Source: Candidatus Sumerlaeota bacterium
Lineage (GTDB): Bacteria; Sumerlaeota; Sumerlaeia; MWCT01
DNA length: 7,609 bases
Assembly (NCBI GenBank): GCA_026398545.1
Contig: JAPLSR010000164.1
Coordinates: 1-7,609 of the forward strand
Direction: 5' to 3'
This document shows, piece after piece, positions 1-5,600 of the stretch. Position numbers and translations under genes: made by a program. Within the stretch, counting starts at the first letter, position 1; the number at the start of each line of letters is the position of its first letter. The notes beneath the pieces were generated by a model. The model was not told the DNA's origin. It searched no databases and saw only the letters and a program-made list of their open reading frames with translations.

Positions 1-276
1 ACTATGCGTGCCCGCATGTATGACCATCCGAATAACCATGTGAATTCTTCATTCCAGACGCCGGTTTGGAAGATGTATGAGCAACCTGTTACGAGTATGG
101 CAATATCGCAATTAACCTACCACGATTATTATGCTTATTTCCACAACCACGAAGGCGTCGGACCTTATCTCGGCATTGCCATTGACATGATAAACCTTGA
201 TTCGAATGCGCCTGCAGATGCCAAGATTGCCATAAGTGAGGTGGAACTCTTCACATTTGCCATCCCGAATTTTTAA
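1..276 (+). CDS. C-terminal end of an unidentified protein (5' partial)
   Basis: The frame is open from the first base of the window and ends at TAA 274-276, so this is the tail (91 codons) of a gene that begins to the left. An ATG at position 4 exists but has no ribosome binding site that can be seen, and the frame continues upstream of it, so it is probably internal. The tail is rich in aromatic residues and ends in alternating hydrophobic strands (around AIDMINLD and ISEVELFTF). This is the pattern of the last strands of a beta-sandwich or jelly-roll domain, such as those that bind carbohydrate; that is only a fold impression. No catalytic motif, membrane segment or sorting signal is visible. 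It lies 124 bases before the htpX-like gene on the same strand. Function is not assigned. Confidence 0.7.
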   Translation, partial: TMRARMYDHPNNHVNSSFQTPVWKMYEQPVTSMAISQLTYHDYYAYFHNHEGVGPYLGIAIDMINLDSNAPADAKIAISEVELFTFAIPNF

Positions 277-323
277 TGCGATGACTTCTAAGGATTTTAG
301 TGCCGTATATCGTAAAAAACCCA

Positions 324-351
324 TTGCATAATGGTATGTGGTTGGTATAAA
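324..351 (+). promoter_or_regulatory. Possible sigma-70-type promoter for the htpX-like gene
   Basis: A TTGCAT box (324-329) is followed after 16 bases by TATAAA (346-351), with TG one base before the -10 box (343-344) giving an extended -10. The -10 matches the consensus at 5 of 6 positions and the -35 at 3 of 6. The start point would be near 358, giving a leader of about 43 bases. The -35 box lies inside a small perfect inverted repeat, CCATT-GCAT-AATGG (321-334), which could be an operator or chance. No CIRCE operator is present. Confidence 0.35.
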
Positions 352-387
352 TATTGCTCCCGTATTTTAATGAATAAAAGAAATTTT

Positions 388-396
388 GGGGGTGAT
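388..396 (+). promoter_or_regulatory. Ribosome binding site that fixes the htpX-like start
   Basis: GGGGGTGAT at 388-396 differs by one base from the ideal anti-16S sequence GGAGGTGAT. Its GGGGG core ends 8 bases before ATG 401. The in-frame TTG at 386 overlaps this site, so it cannot be the start served by it. This supports initiation at ATG 401. Confidence 0.75.
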
Positions 397-400
397 TTTT

Positions 401-1264
401 ATGAATTATTTTAAGACAGGTCTCCTGATGGCAACTCTGACGGCGTTGCTCGTCTTTGTTGGCCACTTCATTGACATTCATTATAAAACCAATTCATTCG
501 CCTTAATGTTTCTCCTCATCGGACTGGGGATGAACTTTGTCTCCTACTGGTTTTCGGACAAGATTATCCTTGCCCTTTATAAGGCTAAGCCCGTCACGGA
601 GGCGCAGGCGCCGGAACTCTTTAACATTATCAGACGGCTCAGTCAGCGCGCCAATATGCCCATGCCGAAGGTCTATGTTGTCCCCATGGAGGCGCCAAAT
701 GCATTTGCCACGGGACGAAATCCATCTCATGCGGCAGTGTGCGTTACTGAAGGCATCCTCCATCTCCTCCCCGAGAGGGAGCTTGAGGGCGTTCTGGCAC
801 ATGAACTGAGTCATGTGAGGCATTATGATACACTTATCATGACCTTCTGTGCCGCCATTGCAGGTATTATCTCCTTCCTCGGTCGCATGGCATTATGGTC
901 AGCATTGTTGGGTGGAGGCGGTAGAAGCAGGCGTGACGATAATGCCCTCGGTATGCTCTTTGTGATGATACTTGCGCCCTTTCTTGCATTGATGATTCAG
1001 CTTGCCATCTCCCGCTCGCGTGAATACAGGGCGGATGAGGGTGGCGGGAGACTTACAGGCAATCCCGACTCACTTGCTGATGCCCTGTTACGGCTTGAGG
1101 AATATTCCCGCCGTGCGCCGGTTCAGGTGGTTCCTGCCACCCAGCATCTCTTCATCGTCAATCCGGCAGTGGGCAAGCGTGGAGGCGGGTTAGACCTGTT
1201 CAGTACCCATCCTGCAACGGCAAAGCGCGTGGCACGCCTGCGGGAACTTGCCCATCTTATCTGA
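401..1264 (+). CDS. htpX: HtpX-like M48 family membrane zinc metalloprotease
   Basis: This 287-residue protein is close to the usual HtpX length (about 290). HtpX is an integral membrane zinc protease that cleaves misfolded membrane proteins, with its active site facing the cytoplasm. The sequence shows two N-terminal membrane segments (about residues 7-27 and 33-51). The zinc-binding HEXXH is HELSH at 134-138, and the third zinc ligand is probably E208 in SRSREYRAD. Two further hydrophobic stretches (about 144-170 and 183-203) flank a short Gly/Arg-rich loop. The family's C-terminal STHP motif is at 268-271, followed by a basic helix. All catalytic residues are present, so the enzyme should be active. 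ATG 401 was chosen because a strong ribosome binding site precedes it; an in-frame TTG at 386 is rejected. DnaJ follows on the same strand after 147 bases. Other M48B proteases are the only serious alternative. Confidence 0.93.
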   Translation: MNYFKTGLLMATLTALLVFVGHFIDIHYKTNSFALMFLLIGLGMNFVSYWFSDKIILALYKAKPVTEAQAPELFNIIRRLSQRANMPMPKVYVVPMEAPNAFATGRNPSHAAVCVTEGILHLLPERELEGVLAHELSHVRHYDTLIMTFCAAIAGIISFLGRMALWSALLGGGGRSRRDDNALGMLFVMILAPFLALMIQLAISRSREYRADEGGGRLTGNPDSLADALLRLEEYSRRAPVQVVPATQHLFIVNPAVGKRGGGLDLFSTHPATAKRVARLRELAHLI

Positions 1265-1310
1265 GAATCTCTAAAAATATGGGATGCACCACCCGCCTCA
1301 GGCATATTTC

Positions 1311-1381
1311 ACACAGAGGCACAGAGACACAGAGCATTAATCACCGTTTCTCCGTATCTCCGTTTCACCGCGTCTATGTGT
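1311..1381. repeat. Imperfect inverted repeat of the CACAGAG type
   Basis: The left arm (1311-1334) is built of ACAGAG-like units. It pairs with the right arm (1358-1381) at 17 of 24 positions by my hand alignment, with more if G-U pairs are allowed. The centre is about 23 bases long. Similar CACAGAG-rich elements are, to my knowledge, dispersed between genes in many environmental bacterial genomes, and their function is not established. Here it fills most of the gap between the htpX-like gene and dnaJ, and transcripts running from one gene to the other would contain it as a long hairpin. Confidence 0.6.
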
Positions 1382-1398
1382 AAGAAAGGTTTTTTCTC

Positions 1399-1404
1399 AA
1401 GGGG
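1399..1404 (+). promoter_or_regulatory. Ribosome binding site of dnaJ
   Basis: AAGGGG at 1399-1404 lies 7 bases before ATG 1412, which is good spacing and composition for translation initiation. It supports that ATG, which also puts the J domain at the expected distance from the N-terminus. Confidence 0.65.
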
Positions 1405-1411
1405 TTGAAAA

Positions 1412-2527
1412 ATGTCTCCTGCCGAGATAAAGGATTTGTATAAAGTCCTTGGTGTGAGCGAAAGTTCCACCAAGGACGTAATTGATAAGGCATTTCGCCG
1501 TCTTGCCATCAAACATCATCCCGATAAAAACAAGGGTAACAAGCGCGCCGAAGAGCGTTTCAAGGAGATTAATGAGGCGCATCAAATCCTGTCAGATAAT
1601 GAGAAACGCAGACAGTATGACTTCATGCGGAAAAACCCTTATGGCGCAATGCACGGCTTTGACGCCGAGGGATTTGGCGCCGGTCCCCAGGGCTTCAAGT
1701 TCAATGGGGAAGATTTCGGGAATATCTTTGGCGGGCTGGGAGGACTGGGCGACGTATTTGACTTTTTTAATACCTCGCAAAGGAAATCGTCCCGCAGGGG
1801 GATGTCCAGACCCCTTCGGGGTGAGGATGTTGTGATAAGCGCCACTATCCCCTTCCGGATGGCGGCTGAGGGCGGTAAACATGCTGTAACATTTTCCAGA
1901 ACGGAAACGTGTCAGAGTTGCTCTGGAACGGGTGCAGAACGGGGCAGTAAGACCACCAAATGTCCGAGATGCGAAGGCACCGGAACTATCCTTGTCTCCC
2001 AGGGGGCTTTCGGCGTGTCGCGCCCCTGCCCGGATTGTATGGGAACCGGCACCAGGATTACACATCCCTGCCGGGAATGCCGCGGAAAGGGAAAGGTCCA
2101 GACCCCCCGCTCAATTACAGTGAAAATCCCCGCGGGCATCAAGGATGGACAGAAGATTCGCCTCGCCGGTGAGGGAGAAGCCGGTCAGAATGGGGGTCCC
2201 AACGGCGACCTCTTCATACAGGTGAATGTGGAGCATGATGCAGTCTTACGGCGCGAGGGGGATATAATCCATAGCAGTGCCGATATTGACCTTGCCACGG
2301 CTATGCGTGGTGGAAAGGTTAATGTGGGAACCCTTCAGGGAACCATCACACTGAAAATCCCGCCCGGAACGCAGTCCGGGACGGTGTTCAAAATAAAGGG
2401 GCGGGGAATCAGATTCACGAAGGGAAGGGTTGGAGACCATTATGTCACGGTAAAGGTGCGCATTCCCAAAAACCTCAATGCCGAGCAACAGCGCCTTTTT
2501 GAATCCTTTGCCGCCTCCCTTCGCTGA
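1412..2527 (+). CDS. dnaJ: Class A DnaJ (Hsp40) co-chaperone
   Basis: This complete 371-residue J-protein is close to the usual DnaJ length (E. coli 376). DnaJ delivers unfolded clients to the Hsp70 DnaK and stimulates its ATPase in the cytoplasm. The J domain covers about residues 8-72 with the essential HPD at 36-38. A Gly/Phe-rich region runs about 78-118 and ends in the GDVFDFF segment. Four intact CxxCxGxG motifs begin at C167, C184, C206 and C220 and form the two zinc centres that define class A. Two C-terminal client-binding beta domains follow (about 233-350), then a terminal helix typical of the dimerisation region. The stretch just before the zinc region (IPFRMAAEGG) is not the most common DnaJ wording, so this could be a second DnaJ rather than the one paired with dnaK. 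Neither dnaK nor grpE is in the window. No CIRCE element lies upstream. Confidence 0.94.
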   Translation: MSPAEIKDLYKVLGVSESSTKDVIDKAFRRLAIKHHPDKNKGNKRAEERFKEINEAHQILSDNEKRRQYDFMRKNPYGAMHGFDAEGFGAGPQGFKFNGEDFGNIFGGLGGLGDVFDFFNTSQRKSSRRGMSRPLRGEDVVISATIPFRMAAEGGKHAVTFSRTETCQSCSGTGAERGSKTTKCPRCEGTGTILVSQGAFGVSRPCPDCMGTGTRITHPCRECRGKGKVQTPRSITVKIPAGIKDGQKIRLAGEGEAGQNGGPNGDLFIQVNVEHDAVLRREGDIIHSSADIDLATAMRGGKVNVGTLQGTITLKIPPGTQSGTVFKIKGRGIRFTKGRVGDHYVTVKVRIPKNLNAEQQRLFESFAASLR

Positions 2528-2560
2528 GCCATTATAAATAAGATAAATTAGTTTTTTTAA

Positions 2561-2575
2561 TCCGCCTGAGGCGGA
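2561..2575. repeat. Short GC-rich palindrome in the convergent gap
   Basis: TCCGCCTGAGGCGGA forms a perfect 6-base-pair stem with a 3-base loop. It is not a standard terminator. On the plus strand the T-run (2552-2558) lies before it rather than after, and on the minus strand it is followed by TTAAAAAAAC. An 11-base match to its complement, CCGCCTCAGGC, occurs at 1293-1303 in the gap between htpX and dnaJ, which suggests a dispersed intergenic palindrome. Confidence 0.55.
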
Positions 2576-2580
2576 ATGTG

Positions 2581-2630
2581 CAGGATAAACATGATTTAAT
2601 ATAATAATCCTGATAATCCTGTCTATCCTT
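2581..2630. repeat. Imperfect inverted repeat of the GGATAAACA / AATCCTG type
   Basis: The left arm (2581-2596) and the complement of the right arm (2615-2630) agree at 13 of 16 positions. The 18-base loop includes the first copy of a tandem AATCCTG (2606-2612 and 2615-2621). Elements with this wording are, as I recall, common between genes in diverse environmental bacteria. It sits between two converging genes, where it could mark transcript ends or be a mobile or relic intergenic element. No protein could be encoded here. Confidence 0.5.
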
Positions 2631-2645
2631 GTTAAGGAATTTTTT
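2626..2645 (+). terminator. Possible weak intrinsic terminator for dnaJ
   Basis: TCCTT-GTT-AAGGA (2626-2638) forms a 5-base-pair stem and is followed by ATTTTTT (2639-2645), the order expected for a plus-strand terminator about 100 bases after the dnaJ stop. The stem is short and AT-rich and overlaps the right arm of the preceding inverted repeat, so the structures would compete. No T-run follows it on the minus strand. Confidence 0.35.
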
Positions 2646-2652
2646 GAGATTG

Positions 2653-5600
2653 TTAATCCCCCCGCACATACCAGCTTGCAGGAAAGATAATGTCAAGGCT
2701 CGCAGGCTCGGATGTGAATTTCATCCCCATGCCCTCCGTGGTCATGAAGTCCCCCATGCTATCAAGGTCAGTGAGGAATATATGTTTGGCGCTGGCGGAT
2801 GTATTTTCCGCCACCTCAATAGTCATGGTGGCGAGAGTTGTGTTTTCCAAGAAGAAACCCACGGGGTCAGCGCCGCTTCGGATGATTGTTGCTGACCTTT
2901 TATCCAGCGCAATTGTGGCGTTTCCCATGCCCGCCGCTAACTGCACATCCTTGATAGTAAGCCCCTCATCCACAGTTATCTTGAAATCCGAGGAATAAAT
3001 TTTCATCCTGCGGTTGGGGATGAGATTCACATAGACGGTATCACCCGGTTTTGCCCTTTCGGGACATTGCATAGCGATGCCAATTTTGTAGTCTTCGGGC
3101 GGGTTGGGGAGGAAATTGTAAAGCATAAGGGATGCGGTTCCCACATCAAGAGATGGATTTATGTCATCAAGGCTATATGTTATCTGCCGTTGGAAGAAGA
3201 GGGCGCTGACCTTTTCATTGGGGAGTCCGACGGCATCCACAAGGAATTGATACATGGAGCCGTTAGCGCCTCCTCCTCCAGCCCCCTCCGTGCCAAGGGT
3301 GCCCGTCGTAGGGTCGACATAGTCATAAAACGGCTGATAGATGAAAGAGCCAGGGTTGTTTTTATCACCTATATAACCTGAAGTCAGGCTTGCGATGTCG
3401 CCGTTCAGGAGCTGGATAAAATGTGAGACCTGTGTCCGGGAGAGTCCTTCACCTTTCAAGAGAACCTGAGGATTTTGCGCCAGAGGCTCGCCAACGGATG
3501 ACCAGACTTCATTGTTATGCTGCCAGATGAGGCGCACGCGTCCCTGCTCATCCGCAAGGAGCCTCGGGGTGTCATTATATGCCGCGCCGGAGGTGAGCTG
3601 GGTTGGGGTTGCATCCCACGCCTGAGGGGTGCCGGTATAACACAGGGCATAAAGTTGCGTGTCAGGTGTGGTGAGGGCATCGTCATCCTGGTCGCGGGAA
3701 TAAACGAGCCATGTTTTGTCCGAATAGCCATGGCAGTCTAGCCGGATGGGGACGCCGACATTATCCACGAGAATCTGAGGCGCTGAGAAGTTACCGCTAT
3801 CAAACCGGCTGAATTTCAAGGCGCATTTGGTATTTTCCGAGGTATAGAAGCAGCCGTCTGAGGAGGAGGTCTGGAACAGGAGTATGGGTTTATTCTTGTG
3901 GTCAATGAAGAGCCGCGGTTCAAAGTCCTCCTTGGTATCATTGGTCAGATAAACAGGCGCCGACCATTGGAGTGAGGTGGTATTGAAGAGCGCCCAGGCG
4001 ATTTCCTGATAAGGCGCAGAGGCGTTGTTTGATGCTATAATATCGCTCGGGTCCGGCGCAGTGAAGTCATCAATCTTAATGGACTGACAGGCGAGGAGGA
4101 CATTGCCATCGGCTGTGAAGACGGCGGTGGGATAATCCTGGAAGCGGGTATCCTCCCAGACGGGACCGTAGCTCATGAGGACGTCATTATCAATGTAGAG
4201 GTAGTAAATCTCCGTTGAACGCTCAAAGGGGAGGTCGGGTCGCCGATGCAGATAGATTATCATCCTCTTGGTGCCCTGCACAATCTGGAAAGGTGTGGAG
4301 AAGAGATAGATATTATTGACAACGGTTGTCGGCGTATCATCGGCGTTAATCCTGGTGCGGGGCTTCACGGCGAGAAGATTATAGTCGGCTCTCAGGAAGT
4401 CCGGGACAGCGGCGAGTTGGGGTGGCGCCACACCGCCAGACGGCTTTTCGGGATAATAAACCTCCACCCAGGGCGTCTTGGTGATATCGCCGCTGACAAT
4501 GCCCGCCTTCCATCCTCCCTTTATGATGATGAAACCGCTCGTGATTTTCCCCGGCGTCCATGTGGAGATACTTGCCATTGAGAAGGTGAGGTCGGTGGGG
4601 TCAGAAACAACCCCGATGATAAAATCAATCGTGAGTTGGAACCAGCGGTCCAGGCTGATGCTGATGCTGGGCTCGACGGACTTGCGGAACTCTCCACTGA
4701 AATTGGTAAGGCGGACATATATGGGCGACGCCGGGTCAGCAACCATATCTCCCTTGAGGGTGCACTGCACCACTAAAGATACACTTACAGCGGCGCATTC
4801 CTCGAGGAATTTCAACACCCTTTTATATGCGGGGTTTTCCAGCACCTTCCCCAGCCATTTCAGAAGGTTCTTGAAAACATCACTTTTGGCGACCTTTTCC
4901 AATGTGCGGAGTTTTTTCAAGAGGGTGAGGACGCTGATTTCACCGCCGAGTTTGCCTCCGCCAGAGATTTCCACTTTGGGCGTTCCGACAGGAAACGCCA
5001 TTAAATCGCAATCGGGCTTGTAATAACCGGTGCCCTTCACACTCGCACTTAGCTGACCGCTAAACTTTCCAATCCCATAAGGGATGGTAGCGCCTCCCGA
5101 CACTCCGCCACTGCTTTCACAGACCACAGGTGGGCGATAATCGGAGAAGGCGGCGTGAACGAGTTTTAAGGATGTCGTGAAGTTGATTTCCACTTCATTA
5201 ATGACGGGAATCTCACATCCGAGGATTTTCAGGTCCTTGCCCTTAAAGGTGAAATCAAATTTGTCCGCCCAGGGAGGTAGATTAATTGTCCATTTGTATG
5301 ATATGTAGGAGTCGTAGAGGACACTTTTGATTTCAAAATACTTTCCGTATTGGGTGGTGTTGTATTTATCAAGGGAGACAACGCAAATCTGGGGGCTGGG
5401 CACAAAATGGACAAGTCCACTGCCAATGGTATCGAGCGCCTTTTCCGCAACGGCGGTGAGGTCGAACTCTATGGGCTGGTCAAAATAGGGGAATTCCCCC
5501 TTCATGAGCTCAAAAGAGACTTCAAAGTCATTCTCCGTATCAAGGTTGAGATATGTCACTTGTTTGCAAATTAAGGGGTTTTTCGTCTCATACACTGTGA

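Noticed and set aside
386..400. TTG at 386 as the start of the htpX-like gene
   Set aside because: The codon overlaps the ribosome binding site itself, and ATG 401 has ideal spacing and gives the usual HtpX N-terminus.
1403..1411. GTTGAAA before dnaJ as a sigma-32 -35 box
   Set aside because: It lies within the spacer between ribosome binding site and start codon, and no CCCCAT-like -10 follows at the right distance.
1592..2065. 157-codon minus-strand open frame inside dnaJ
   Set aside because: It lies opposite the Gly/Phe and zinc-finger coding region of dnaJ, and its translation shows no domain.
2552..2575. T-run plus palindrome as a rho-independent terminator
   Set aside because: The T-run precedes the hairpin on the plus strand and becomes an A-run after it on the minus strand, so neither direction has the stem-then-T order.
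2656..2664. C-terminal RGD of the giant protein as an integrin-type adhesion motif
   Set aside because: A tripeptide at the very end of a bacterial protein is easily chance, and nothing else points to a eukaryotic host.
4478..5023. 181-codon plus-strand open frame inside the giant gene
   Set aside because: It is antisense to a clearly coding frame, has no recognisable motif, and looks like a shadow of the minus-strand gene.
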